The notes: a model not told the origin generated them from the sequence alone. A stretch of 64,000 nt of DNA from Mucilaginibacter gilvus (GCF_004054195.1 NZ_SBIW01000006.1:379653-443652), one strand, 5' to 3'; positions 1 through 8,495 are shown, counted from the stretch's first letter. Program-made: numbers and translations.

Positions 1-173
1 GTAACAAATGTTTGCTTGTAAGCGTCGATCTGTGCAGAAAGCGTTTTAGTTTCTGGCATTAAGCCTACCAATTGCTCAAAATTAATATGGCCTATTTTAG
101 ACTGGGCCTGGGCAAAGTTGCCTGCAAATAACATTCCTGCTGCAACTAAAGCAACTTTAAATAGTTTTTTCAT
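1..173 (-). CDS. OmpH/Skp family periplasmic chaperone (partial)
   Basis: Partial gene running off the left edge of the window; only the first 57 or so residues are visible. It begins at the ATG whose complement is at 171-173 and encodes a clear signal peptide (MKKLFKVALVAAGMLFAG, then an AQAQ cleavage region) followed by KIGHINFEQLVGLMPE, the typical start of a mature OmpH/Skp protein. Members bind unfolded outer-membrane proteins in the periplasm. It is the last visible gene of the bamA-ompH-ompH series, so it is probably co-transcribed with and functionally tied to BamA. The start choice is firm because the signal peptide begins there. Confidence 0.85.
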   Translation of the reverse strand, partial: MKKLFKVALVAAGMLFAGNFAQAQSKIGHINFEQLVGLMPETKTLSAQIDAYKQTFV

Positions 174-232
174 TGTTTTTTTGTTCTGTTCTGGTGTTTA
201 AATTAAATAGTTCGCGAATTTATGTATTTTTT

Positions 233-763
233 TTATTTGGCGAAAACTCCGGGTTTAAGGCCCAACTTTGTTATTACGTCGGCACTTTTATCGTAGCGGG
301 GACTTGCATAAAGCATAATTACCTCGCTGTTTTTGTCAAATATCATATCAAGATTGTCGCTCTCGGCAACGGCTTGTACTGCTTTTGACACTTTATCCTG
401 TATAGGTTTAATCAACGTTGTACTTTTCTTTGCCAGCTCACCATCCGGGCCAAATTTTTCGCGTTGAAAATCTTTGGCTATTTTCTCTTTATCCACAATT
501 TCCGCTTCGCGGCGCTTGCGCATATCTGGTGTCATCAGCACTTGATCGGCCTGGTAAGCTTTGTAAAGGCGGTCTATCTCCTGAAAACGGGCGTCTACCT
601 CCTTCTGCCATTGACCTGACAGTGCAGCCAATTGCTTTTGGGACGAAGCGTACTCAGGTACATGTTTCAAAATGTAATCCGAATCTACATAAGCAAAGCG
701 CTGTGCCATTGCTGCCGTAAATGCTGTGAACGTAAAAAAGAGTACTAAAATTATCTTCTTCAT
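233..763 (-). CDS. OmpH/Skp family periplasmic chaperone
   Basis: Complete 176-residue protein with a signal peptide (residues 1-20, ending AMAQ) and the OmpH hallmark RFAYVDSDYILKHVPEY right after cleavage. The middle (about 40-120) is charged and heptad-like, matching the tentacle coiled coils of Skp-type chaperones that carry outer-membrane protein precursors across the periplasm. It lies 16 bp downstream of bamA and 59 bp upstream of a second ompH gene, an arrangement common in Bacteroidota. The two ompH paralogues probably share clients. It differs clearly from its neighbour, so it is not a recent duplication. Confidence 0.9.
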   Translation of the reverse strand: MKKIILVLFFTFTAFTAAMAQRFAYVDSDYILKHVPEYASSQKQLAALSGQWQKEVDARFQEIDRLYKAYQADQVLMTPDMRKRREAEIVDKEKIAKDFQREKFGPDGELAKKSTTLIKPIQDKVSKAVQAVAESDNLDMIFDKNSEVIMLYASPRYDKSADVITKLGLKPGVFAK

Positions 764-779
764 AAATCCCTGTTCAAAT

Positions 780-3332
780 TTAGTTAAATCCGCCGCTTAA
801 ACTTTGTGAAATTGTAAAGTGGATATGTCCCTTGTTAGCATCGGGCTGGCCCGGTAGTTTATCAAACCCGTAACCATAATCAAGCCCAAGCAAACCAAAT
901 ATCGGTAAAAATATCCTTGCGCCCAAACCTACCGAACGACGAACGTTAAACGGATTTACCTGGCTTATATTATCCCAAACGTTACCACCTTCTGCAAATG
1001 CAAGCATATAAATAGTTGCCGATTGGCTGGCTATTACCGGGTGCCTTAATTCAAAGGTGTATTTGTTATAGATAGCATTACCCTGGTTAGAGTTGGCGTT
1101 GAGGCTTGAACCCACCGGTACTACCGAGAAGTTTTCGTAACCCCTCATACCAATGATATCGGTACCTTGTAAAAACTGGTAACTCTGCATACCATCACCA
1201 CCCAATTTAAAGCGTTCGAATGGCGACGGGCCTACCTTGCTGTTGTACTGGCCAAGGTAACCAAACCTCGCCTGGCTCATTAATACCAGTTTACCGGTAA
1301 TTTTGGTGAACCATTGCGCATCAAACTTAACTTTATAGTACTCTACAAAATGGTAGCGCTCGGCCTGGGTAGCCACATTATAGTTGGTATGGTTAAACAA
1401 CGAGTATGGCGGCGTGCCCTGTAAGGTTAATTTAATGTTTGAACCTGATGTTGGGTATAACGGAACGTCTACCGAGTTACGGCTAAACTCCTGGGTTAAT
1501 TTAATATTATAAGAGGTACCATTATCAAATAGATAACCCTTGTAATTATCCAGGTTATAGTGGTCAAAGTTTAACGAGTAGTTTAGCTGGAAGTAGTTAT
1601 CTGGCCAGTTTAAACGTTTACCCAAAGTAATACCCACACCGTTTATACGCAGGTTGTTGTACCTAGAGTCCGTTTTAGCGTAATACTGCCCTGTTGAGCT
1701 ACCTTGGGTATATGCTGATAAAGCAAAATAGATGGGTTTTTTACCACCCAACCACGGCTCGCTGAACGTGAACGAGAAGTTTTGATAAGTACGACCGCTC
1801 GACTGGCCCCTTAAGCTCAGCTTTTGCCCATCGCCTTTTGGCAACGGACGGTACGCTTTACCATTGAACAGGTTACGTAACGAGAAGTTGTTGAACGTTA
1901 AGCCCAGTGTACCCACCAGCTGCCCGCCACCAAAACCACCCGAAAGCTCGATCTGATCTGAGGGTTTTTCAACCACGTTGTAAACCAGGTCAACCGTACC
2001 TTCAGAAGGGTTAATGTTAGTTGGGCGTGGTTCTGTTTTTTGCTCATCAAAGTTACCCAACTGGCCAATTTCGCGGGCACTGCGTATTAAAAGGGCCTTG
2101 TTGAATTTCTGACCCGGCTTGGTGCGAATCTCGCGCATTACAACCTTATCGTTGGTAACATCATTACCTTTAAGTATCACGCGGTTAATGGTGTATTGCG
2201 GCCCTTCGTAGATCCTCACATCCAAATCAACGGTATCGTTATGGATGCGGGTTTGTACAGGGTCGGCATTAAAGGTTAAATAACCATCATTGAGGTAAAG
2301 GGATGAAACATCATCATCGTTTGGCGTAGGGCCGCTTAAGCGTTTGGTCAACTCGTCTTCGCTAAATACGGTACCTTTTTCGATAGACAGTACACGGGTC
2401 AAAATTTCGGCGGGGTAACGCGCGTTGCCCGAGAACTTGATATCACCGAAGTAATATTTATGCCCTTCGTAAACCTTAATTTTTACGTCAACCGTTTTAT
2501 CATCGTGGCGGGTTACGCTATCGCTTATTATTTCGGCATCGCGGTAACCGGCAGCCTGCATTTTATCAACCAGGTTTTGTTTGTCCTCTTCGTATTTATC
2601 CTGCTTGAATTTTTTAGAACCGAAAAGGTTGTACCAACGGCGCTTGCGGGTTTTGCTAAGGTATTTACGCAGCTTGGCCTGTGAAAAATCTTTATTACCC
2701 TCAAAGGTTACGTCGTTGATCATCACCTTGGTTTTTTTGTCTATCGCCACATTCAGTATCACACTGTTCGGATCGCCCGGGTCTTTAACCTGGGTAATGT
2801 TAACCGTTGTGTTTAAGTAGCCTTTTTCGTTAAAGTGCTTTTTAATGATAGCGGTGGTGGTGCTTAGCAAATTCTCGTTCACAATTTTGCCGGTTTTATC
2901 GCTCAGCTTTTTGGTAACGTCTTCAATTTCGCCTTTGCGGATACCGGTCATTTTAAGCCTGGAGAGGCGCGGGCGTTCCACCACAGCAATTTCCAGGTAA
3001 ATGGTATCCATATTAATACCGGTAACATTTAAATGGATGTCATCAAAAAGGCCCTGTTTATACAAGTCTTTTATCACGTTGGCGTTAGCCTCGCCGGGCA
3101 GGTTTATCCTATCGCCCTTGTTTAATTTTGATATTTGCAGCAATACATCTTTATCGAGGTATTTAGCACCACTAATGGTTATGCCGCCAATGATATAATC
3201 TTTGGGATTAAGGTAGCTCAAACTATCGGCAGGGATGGTTTTCGTAAGCGTAGACCGCCTTTGGCCGGGTATCTGGGCAATGGCAGCGGTGCTTATAAGA
3301 GAGAAAAGAATAGCAAAAAAGACTTTATTCAT
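780..3332 (-). CDS. bamA: Outer membrane protein assembly factor BamA
   Basis: 850-residue outer-membrane insertase: signal peptide (1-19, ending AIAQ), then about five POTRA repeats to roughly residue 430, then a C-terminal Omp85 beta-barrel. Visible marks are the POTRA-type segments GGITISGAKYLD, VTFEGNKDFSQAKLRKYL and IKFSGNARYPAEILTRVL, a late barrel segment GLGARIFLPIFGLLGLDYGYG, and an aromatic C-terminal beta-signal-like end. BamA folds barrel proteins into the outer membrane. It sits upstream of two ompH chaperone genes and 63 bp downstream of uppS, the conserved Bacteroidota order. Length and architecture are normal. Confidence 0.97.
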   Translation of the reverse strand: MNKVFFAILFSLISTAAIAQIPGQRRSTLTKTIPADSLSYLNPKDYIIGGITISGAKYLDKDVLLQISKLNKGDRINLPGEANANVIKDLYKQGLFDDIHLNVTGINMDTIYLEIAVVERPRLSRLKMTGIRKGEIEDVTKKLSDKTGKIVNENLLSTTTAIIKKHFNEKGYLNTTVNITQVKDPGDPNSVILNVAIDKKTKVMINDVTFEGNKDFSQAKLRKYLSKTRKRRWYNLFGSKKFKQDKYEEDKQNLVDKMQAAGYRDAEIISDSVTRHDDKTVDVKIKVYEGHKYYFGDIKFSGNARYPAEILTRVLSIEKGTVFSEDELTKRLSGPTPNDDDVSSLYLNDGYLTFNADPVQTRIHNDTVDLDVRIYEGPQYTINRVILKGNDVTNDKVVMREIRTKPGQKFNKALLIRSAREIGQLGNFDEQKTEPRPTNINPSEGTVDLVYNVVEKPSDQIELSGGFGGGQLVGTLGLTFNNFSLRNLFNGKAYRPLPKGDGQKLSLRGQSSGRTYQNFSFTFSEPWLGGKKPIYFALSAYTQGSSTGQYYAKTDSRYNNLRINGVGITLGKRLNWPDNYFQLNYSLNFDHYNLDNYKGYLFDNGTSYNIKLTQEFSRNSVDVPLYPTSGSNIKLTLQGTPPYSLFNHTNYNVATQAERYHFVEYYKVKFDAQWFTKITGKLVLMSQARFGYLGQYNSKVGPSPFERFKLGGDGMQSYQFLQGTDIIGMRGYENFSVVPVGSSLNANSNQGNAIYNKYTFELRHPVIASQSATIYMLAFAEGGNVWDNISQVNPFNVRRSVGLGARIFLPIFGLLGLDYGYGFDKLPGQPDANKGHIHFTISQSLSGGFN

Positions 3333-3395
3333 CCGAATATTTTAGTGGGCTAAAAATAATTTATACAGTTGTTAAATTTTGTTAAAAGAAAAAAT

Positions 3396-4160
3396 TTAGT
3401 TTACCTGCTCGCTTGTCTTCCCAAAACGTCGTTCGCGTTTTTGGTAGTCCAGTATAGCTTCATACAAATCTTCGCGCCTGAAATCGGGCCATAGTTTTGT
3501 GGTGAAGTACAGTTCGGCGTAAGCAATTTGCCAAAGCAGGTAGTTACTTATACGGTACTCCCCGCTCGTTCTTATCAAAAGCTCGGGATTGGGGATTCCG
3601 CCGGTATATAAATTATCTTCAAACATAGTTTCATCAATATCTTCGGGTTTTAGCTCGCCGTTTTGCACCTTAACTGCCAGTGATTTAGCAGCATGTACAA
3701 TTTCGAGGCGGCTGCTGTAGCTTAAAGCAAGCGTAAGCACTAACCCGGTATTTACCGATGTTTTATTTATTGCGTTGTTAAGTTCTTTGTGGCATTTTGC
3801 GGGCAGCTGACCCAGGTCGCCAATGGCATTAAGGCGTACGTTGTTTTGCATCAACTTATTAATCTCTTTATTAATGGTACTGATGAGAAGCTCCATAATG
3901 GCGTTCACTTCAAACGTTGGGCGGTTCCAGTTTTCGGCGCTGAAGGTGTAAAGCGTAAGGTATTCGATACCGAGGATGCCCGCGCCTTCCACCACATCGC
4001 GTACCGATAGCACACCGTTATGATGGCCAAACACCCTTAATTTGCCTTTGCCTTTTGCCCAACGGCCGTTTCCATCCATTATAACAGCTACGTGGCGGGG
4101 CAATCTTTGCAAATCTATCTGATCCTTTAAACTCATTTTTCGGGGCAATTTACCAGCCAA
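3396..4160 (-). CDS. uppS: Isoprenyl transferase (undecaprenyl diphosphate synthase)
   Basis: 254 residues, the normal size for cis-prenyltransferases. The signature HVAVIMDGNGRWA is at residues 23-35 with the catalytic Asp29, followed by GHHNG and YTFSAENWNRP. The enzyme condenses isopentenyl diphosphate units to make the C55 lipid carrier for peptidoglycan and other envelope glycans, in the cytoplasm at the membrane. Residues 1-8 (MAGKLPRK) may be leader, since MSLKDQID starts at residue 9, so the start could be 24 nt further in. It stands before bamA. The usual upstream neighbour, the DUF6089 gene, is here separated from it by about 2.7 kb of inserted material. Confidence 0.95.
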   Translation of the reverse strand: MAGKLPRKMSLKDQIDLQRLPRHVAVIMDGNGRWAKGKGKLRVFGHHNGVLSVRDVVEGAGILGIEYLTLYTFSAENWNRPTFEVNAIMELLISTINKEINKLMQNNVRLNAIGDLGQLPAKCHKELNNAINKTSVNTGLVLTLALSYSSRLEIVHAAKSLAVKVQNGELKPEDIDETMFEDNLYTGGIPNPELLIRTSGEYRISNYLLWQIAYAELYFTTKLWPDFRREDLYEAILDYQKRERRFGKTSEQVN

Positions 4161-4629
4161 AACAGGGCTGTTAAATACATGGCTTTACTAAAACAAACCT
4201 TGTTTTAAGCAAAGTTTTATATAAATACGCTTCTTTTTTAAGGTGACAAAGGTAAAACTTACTTTGTATTATTTTAGTATGGAGTGAAAAAGAAATAAAT
4301 AGGCGTTTTTGGCGACATGTTGGGTGTGAGGCGTTTGGCATTTATTACCAAAGGTACCAGCACCAAACTATTTTTAAATACCGTTTAAGGCTAAAAAGTG
4401 CAAATTTTACCCGCGTTTATTTTGGAGCGTAAGGTTTATCATCTACGACACGGAGCATCACCTTAGGAAAAACAAAAAACCCTCCCTGCCGAAGCAGAAG
4501 AAGGCAAACAAACTAATTTATTGATGAGGTTTCCTCTAAAAATAAGAGAAGCAGCTATTACTTATTCTGCTTTACTTTTTTCACTAAGAATGAATATATA
4601 TCTAACTTCGATTATTAAATTAAAACATT
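4161..4629. other. Intergenic stretch with repeat copy 1
   Basis: 469 bp upstream of uppS without a convincing gene. Longer open frames here show no protein-like composition. It contains repeat copy 1 (4480-4542) and, just before the small gene at 4630, the AT-rich string TAACTTCG near 4601, which resembles the Bacteroidota -7 box TAnnTTTG with one mismatch. The leftmost part presumably holds the uppS promoter, but I cannot pick out a clear one. Confidence 0.6.
4480..4542 (-). repeat. UUCG-hairpin repeat, copy 1
   Basis: First of three related copies (others at 4928 and 5944). On the minus strand it folds as a stem with CTGC/GCAG closing a TTCG tetraloop, flanked by CCTTC and GGGAGGG, and is followed by TTTTTTGTTTTT, so it could end minus-strand transcripts. 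The plus-strand flank TTTATTGATGAGGTTTCCTC is shared with the other copies, so the repeated unit is larger than the hairpin. This copy has one change in the outer stem (AAGGC in place of GAGGG). Confidence 0.8.
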
Positions 4630-4785
4630 ATGAGAGCTTTAACAGTGCCAATAATGGCTATCATTTTTTTAGGATGGGTGTTTTATATAACTTTTATAAC
4701 TAAGACTTTAAAAAAGAACAAAAACGAAGTTTTTGCAGGCTTTGCCTTTATAGCTATTTGGGTTGTTATTTTGGTAGTGATCTAA
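4630..4785 (+). CDS. Small two-helix membrane protein, unrecognised
   Basis: Very short gene (51 codons plus stop TAA). The product begins MRALTVPIMAIIFLGWVFYI, then has a polar lysine-rich link (TKTLKKNKNEVF) and a second hydrophobic stretch ending in WVVILVVI. That is two membrane helices joined by a positive loop, with both ends probably on the same side. Codon use is AT-rich but coding-like. I do not recognise the family. It sits between repeat copies 1 and 2 and may be part of the unit inserted between uppS and exbD. Confidence 0.5.
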   Translation: MRALTVPIMAIIFLGWVFYITFITKTLKKNKNEVFAGFAFIAIWVVILVVI

Positions 4786-5097
4786 TCATTGGTTTTAATA
4801 GCATTTCAGTACAGTTTAATTAAAATAAGTTCTCTCCCAGCCGTTTAGAAAACGCACAACTGTACTTACCGTATTATTGGCGGTTTAGTTTTGGCATTAT
4901 ATCAATTCGTTTTTCCCAAACCCAAAACCCTCCCTGCCGAAGCAGAAGAGGGTAAACAAACTAATTATTGATAGCGTTTCCTCTAAAATTATATGCTTCT
5001 TGATTTAATTCGAGGCAAGCAACGAAGTAATTAGAAGTGTATAATACGATTCATCTCTTATGTCCATTAATACTCCATCCAAAATCCCTATACAAAC
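4786..5097. other. Intergenic stretch with repeat copy 2
   Basis: 312 bp with no convincing gene. It contains repeat copy 2 (4928-4988). The sequence just upstream of that copy (around 4875-4925, GGCGGTTTAGTTTTGGCATT) is similar to the sequence just upstream of copy 3 (around 5900-5940, GGCAGCTTAGTTTTGGTAAC), so the duplication reaches beyond the hairpin. The rest is AT-rich leader of the gene at 5098. Confidence 0.5.
4928..4988 (-). repeat. UUCG-hairpin repeat, copy 2
   Basis: Second copy of the repeat. On the minus strand the stem is CCCTC plus CTGC, the loop TTCG, then GCAG and GAGGG: a full outer and inner stem. The T-run after it is short (TTTTGGG), so this copy is a weaker terminator than copy 1. 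The flanking CTAATTATTGATAGCGTTTC matches copy 1 with small differences. Confidence 0.8.
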
Positions 5098-5592
5098 ATG
5101 AAGAGGTTTTTACTATTTATTGCTTGTGGACTGTTTTCCATTAGCACTTATAGCCAAAATTTCAAAAAAGATCCAAGATCCGATAGTCTAAAAGAAGATT
5201 ATATGGATGAGTATCAAGCTGGCGAGATAAGTAAAGTTGACTTATTACGTGCCTTAAATAGTTTAGGCGCAAGAATATTTAATTGCCAATTATTGCCTCG
5301 GTTCACAAAAACTTATAATTTGACGGTAGATGTTGATGAATATTTAAACGGAAAGTTGATCAGTACAAAAAACGTTTCTCCAAATGAAAAAAATATATAT
5401 TTCTTTTGGGAAAAAGAGAAGCAATATGCTGATTATGCTAGTAAGATCCAGTTAATTACGCGGGATGCGGACAGTGTTTCCGTTTTATCTGTTGATGTTA
5501 TGGGCAACACTACAGGAATGAAGTTAAACACTTGGATCGGAAAAATCAATGGTATAGTTGGAGAAGGTTCAGTAAAGTTAATTGGAAATTGA
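5098..5592 (+). CDS. Secreted protein of unknown function
   Basis: 164 residues with a clear signal peptide (MKRFLLFIACGLFSISTYSQ), so the mature protein of about 144 residues is exported. The mature part has a helical, charged beginning (SDSLKEDYMDEYQAGEISKV) and a later half rich in beta-forming residues (YNLTVDVDEYLNG, IQLITRDADSVSVLSVDV). I do not recognise the family and see no catalytic motif. Its base composition is lower in GC than the flanking core genes. It lies between repeat copies 2 and 3. Confidence 0.6.
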   Translation: MKRFLLFIACGLFSISTYSQNFKKDPRSDSLKEDYMDEYQAGEISKVDLLRALNSLGARIFNCQLLPRFTKTYNLTVDVDEYLNGKLISTKNVSPNEKNIYFFWEKEKQYADYASKIQLITRDADSVSVLSVDVMGNTTGMKLNTWIGKINGIVGEGSVKLIGN

Positions 5593-5609
5593 ATACTAAA
5601 ATCCCCATA

Positions 5610-5759
5610 ATGGTTTATTCATCTTCATGGTATGATAAAAAGTATGACGTCGAACGATCTTGCGGCGCAGTGGATCTATCAAATGACAAAGCAGCAACCA
5701 AGGAACTACTCGATAACTCGTCTCATTACTTTTTGATAAGTTATAAGATATATGATTAA
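5610..5759 (+). CDS. Short open frame, doubtful
   Basis: 49-codon frame from an ATG 18 bp after the previous stop, starting MVYSSSWYDKKYDVERS and ending YFLISYKIYD. Composition is plausible for a protein but there is no recognisable domain and no clear ribosome binding site. It may be the decayed rest of a gene or chance. Listed because it fills the space between the secreted protein and repeat copy 3. Confidence 0.2.
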   Translation: MVYSSSWYDKKYDVERSCGAVDLSNDKAATKELLDNSSHYFLISYKIYD

Positions 5760-5943
5760 TTACTTCACCAATTTGGCTTTTCGTTCTGAAACTACGCTTT
5801 ACAACGGCGATAGTAATTAAATTCTTTGTTACATTTTACATAAAGGATATTTTTTCTCTCCGTTCTCTTGGAACAACCCCGGGCGCTATCTACAATTTTG
5901 GCAGCTTAGTTTTGGTAACTATTCGACAATCTCCAACAAAAGA

Positions 5944-5997
5944 CCCTCCCTGCCGAAGCAGAAGAGGGTAAACATTACTAATTTATTGATGAGGTTT
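5944..5997 (-). terminator. UUCG-hairpin repeat, copy 3, probable exbD terminator
   Basis: Third copy of the repeat, 10 bp past the stop of exbD and correctly oriented to end its transcript: on the minus strand CCCTC-TT-CTGC-TTCG-GCAG-G-GAGGG followed by TCTTTTGTTGG. The C(UUCG)G tetraloop is among the most stable RNA loops. The flank TTTATTGATGAGGTTT is shared with copy 1. Confidence 0.7.
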
Positions 5998-6007
5998 AGG
6001 TTACTTG

Positions 6008-6529
6008 TTAATAGGCCTGCTTGTCCTTCAGTAAACTGATGTCTTTTGGCGCGATATCGGCAATTGCATATTGGTCTATGTCAGTTATTTTCATTTCATC
6101 CAGCGTATTCACCAGGTTTTCGTATACAGATGTATCGCCGGGTTTTATTACCACAATCATACTTTTACCGGTACTTTGGAACACTTTTTTACGGGTATCC
6201 ATAATTGCCCGGCGCAAACCACTTTTACCGTATCCTGTGACCGTAGCGGCTATGATGGGATTTTCTGCTAAACCTAAATAATACATGGCCTGATTGTTTT
6301 TACCGAGACAGATGGTCATGGTGCGAGATTCGGGGACACCCTCACCCGTTGGGCCTACCGGCATTGTCACATTCATTATCTTCGGTTTATTCAACGTTGT
6401 GGTCAACATGAAAAAGGTGATGAGCAGGAAGGCAAGATCCACCATTGCGGTGAGGTCTACACGCAGGGCTTGTTTTTTTGTGCGTACTTTTTTGCCTTGT
6501 TTTTCGGGAGCAGCGGTTAATTCGGCCAT
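6008..6529 (-). CDS. exbD: ExbD/TolR family biopolymer transport protein
   Basis: 173 residues. A cytoplasmic lysine/arginine-rich start (KQGKKVRTKKQALRVD) is followed by one membrane helix carrying the essential aspartate (VDLTAMVDLAFLLITFFML), then a periplasmic domain. ExbD works with ExbB/MotA-type partners to use the proton gradient for TonB- or Tol-linked processes at the outer membrane. No exbB or tonB gene is adjacent, so this is an orphan copy whose partners must be elsewhere. It probably ends at the hairpin at 5944. Upstream lies a cluster of TACCATTT motifs. Confidence 0.85.
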   Translation of the reverse strand: MAELTAAPEKQGKKVRTKKQALRVDLTAMVDLAFLLITFFMLTTTLNKPKIMNVTMPVGPTGEGVPESRTMTICLGKNNQAMYYLGLAENPIIAATVTGYGKSGLRRAIMDTRKKVFQSTGKSMIVVIKPGDTSVYENLVNTLDEMKITDIDQYAIADIAPKDISLLKDKQAY

Positions 6530-6734
6530 GGCTTTATACGTTTAGGGTTAAACAATTGGTTTGTGTAATTCAACGTATAAAAGTAATGCTTTGTTTTAAT
6601 TTAACAAATTATATTTTGTTAAAATATAATTTTACGGAATTTAATATACAAAATAAGTGATTTAACAGTGTTTTTCAGTTTGGTATACCATTTTAGCACA
6701 ATTGTACCGGGGGTGTCCCACGCTGTACCATTCC

Positions 6735-6755
6735 GTACCATTTTAAAAATGGTAC
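6735..6755. promoter_or_regulatory. Palindrome GTACCATTTT/AAAATGGTAC upstream of exbD
   Basis: Two 10-bp arms around a single A. A further GTACCATT lies at 6725-6732 and a looser GTATACCATTTT at 6682, so the motif recurs three times in about 75 bp. The site lies between the stop of the DUF6089 gene (6816) and the start of exbD (6529), so it could be an operator for exbD or a transcription end for the upstream gene. No T-run follows it on the minus strand, which favours a protein-binding site. Confidence 0.45.
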
Positions 6756-6815
6756 ACCTACAAAAGTCTTTTCCTTTGAAATGTATTAATCAATTGGATG
6801 GTAAAATGAGAGAGG

Positions 6816-7604
6816 TTACTCTTCGTAATAGCACTTCGCGGTTACGAAAGTGTAGGAAAGTGTAAAGCCGAAGAAAGCGTAGATGTCTTTTGGCCGAAGA
6901 TTGCCGCGCTGGGAACCAGGGCTGCCTGTGTAAACCCCGGTACGCTCGCCACTACGATCGGCAAGCGCGACAGATAACTGGTTAGGGAGTTGGTTATGCG
7001 GAGCGTAAAAACCGCTCACATCGTCTAAAAAATCGGAGCGCGTATAGCGGTAACCCAACTCGGCAGCTACCGTCCACTTACCGGCTATGTTGTATTTGAT
7101 GCCTGCCCCATAGGGGATAACAATGGTGCTGGTTTTATATTCAGATGCCTGCCCCTCGGTGCGGAGCGTCCGCAAGGAGATCTCGGAACCGTTATACATG
7201 GTACGCGGGGCAAAAGCTGTTGTACCAATGCCTAAATAAATGTAGGGGGTATATTTATTTTTGCCGGCATCGGGGATGTATTTCATAAAATTAAACTCGG
7301 CCATCAGGCTTAGCTCCTTCAAGCCGTCAGTAAAGCTGAGGTTACGGTTGCGCTGTTGCTCACCGGATGATGTGCTGTCCGCACCGGCTATTTTACCCGA
7401 CTGGAAATTTAGCCTTGCCGATAAATAGCCATTAAAATTCCGCTTAACAAATAACCCCGCAGAGCTTCCGCTGGGTTTAAACGGACTTGCATTGAGATCG
7501 CCAATGTAACCTGCACCGCCTAACGCGCCGCCAATTTCCCAGGTTTGGGCTTGTGCCGCATAGCTAAGTACCACAAAAAATAAGGCAGCGGAAAATTTCA
7601 ACAT
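6816..7604 (-). CDS. DUF6089-like outer-membrane beta-barrel protein
   Basis: 262 residues: signal peptide (MLKFSAALFFVVLSYAAQAQ), then TWEIGGALGGAGYIGDLN, the usual opening of the DUF6089 family, and alternating beta strands (LSARLNFQSG, YTPYIYLGIGTTAFAP, WTVAAELGYRYTRSDFLDDVSG). The family is a Bacteroidota-specific probable small outer-membrane barrel of unknown function, regularly placed between nadK and uppS/bamA, as here. It follows nadK by 9 bp, so the two are one operon. Role is inferred only from fold and neighbourhood. Confidence 0.8.
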   Translation of the reverse strand: MLKFSAALFFVVLSYAAQAQTWEIGGALGGAGYIGDLNASPFKPSGSSAGLFVKRNFNGYLSARLNFQSGKIAGADSTSSGEQQRNRNLSFTDGLKELSLMAEFNFMKYIPDAGKNKYTPYIYLGIGTTAFAPRTMYNGSEISLRTLRTEGQASEYKTSTIVIPYGAGIKYNIAGKWTVAAELGYRYTRSDFLDDVSGFYAPHNQLPNQLSVALADRSGERTGVYTGSPGSQRGNLRPKDIYAFFGFTLSYTFVTAKCYYEE

Positions 7605-7613
7605 CCGTTAAAT

Positions 7614-8495
7614 TTAATAATTACGGGCATCTAAGCCCCATAATAATTTAGTCCTTAACGTTTGCAAGTAGCTTTCATTATTCATACGGATCAAATTGAG
7701 TTTAAAATCCGCTTTATAAACCCTGAATTGCATGGTTTTATCAATAACCGCGGTACGGCTATCGCACGATACGATGTAGTTGGTACCCCGGCATTCCACC
7801 TCGAAGGATAGCTTGCTGGTATCGGGCAAAATAATTGGCCTTACATTTAAGTTATGCGGTGATACCGGTGTAAGTGCAATACTGTTGGATTGTGGGAAAA
7901 TGATAGGCCCGCCGCAACTTAAAGAATAAGCTGTAGACCCTGTTGAAGTAGAGATAATGATCCCATCTCCCCAGTAAGAGTTTAAAAATTCATCATTTAA
8001 GGATACATGGGTGGTGATCATGGCCGAATCATCGCGCTTGTGGATGGTAACATCATTCAGCGCGAAGTTATCCTCGCCAAAGATCTTCTTATCAGAATCT
8101 ATGATGAGCAGTTCGCGACAATCCAGCGTGTATTCTTTATTCACCACGGCGTGCATGGCTGCGGTGATGTCGTTTTTGTTAATGCTGGCCAAAAAACCAA
8201 GCCTGCCAAAGTTGATACCGATAACAGGTACGCCGCTGTCGCGGATAACGGTTACCATATCCAGCAAAGTACCATCGCCACCAATGGTGATAAAGATGTC
8301 GATAAAATCTTTAATGGCGTCGCCCGGTTTGAGCACGTTGTAGGCGGAGGTATCTACATTGCCCTGCAGATACTCGTTAAACTGATGATGCACATAAACA
8401 TCAACCTGATGCAGCACCAGGCTATCAAAAACCTGCCGTATGTACGGGAATACCTGCGGATCGTTAAACTGCCTTCCGTAAACTGCTATCTTCAT
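7614..8495 (-). CDS. nadK: NAD kinase
   Basis: 293 residues, normal for the family. The GGDGTLLD motif (residues 72-79) that binds ATP and the NAD diphosphate is present, as are the downstream NDVTIHKRD segment and the glycine-rich STGSTAYSLSCGGP segment. The cytoplasmic enzyme phosphorylates NAD to NADP. It forms an operon with the following DUF6089 gene and belongs to the conserved CBS/nadK/DUF6089/uppS/bamA neighbourhood of Bacteroidota. Confidence 0.96.
   Translation of the reverse strand: MKIAVYGRQFNDPQVFPYIRQVFDSLVLHQVDVYVHHQFNEYLQGNVDTSAYNVLKPGDAIKDFIDIFITIGGDGTLLDMVTVIRDSGVPVIGINFGRLGFLASINKNDITAAMHAVVNKEYTLDCRELLIIDSDKKIFGEDNFALNDVTIHKRDDSAMITTHVSLNDEFLNSYWGDGIIISTSTGSTAYSLSCGGPIIFPQSNSIALTPVSPHNLNVRPIILPDTSKLSFEVECRGTNYIVSCDSRTAVIDKTMQFRVYKADFKLNLIRMNNESYLQTLRTKLLWGLDARNY

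Noticed and set aside
1898..2080. Open frames inside bamA on other frames
   Set aside because: They lie wholly within the bamA frame, have no start context and odd composition; shadows of the real gene.
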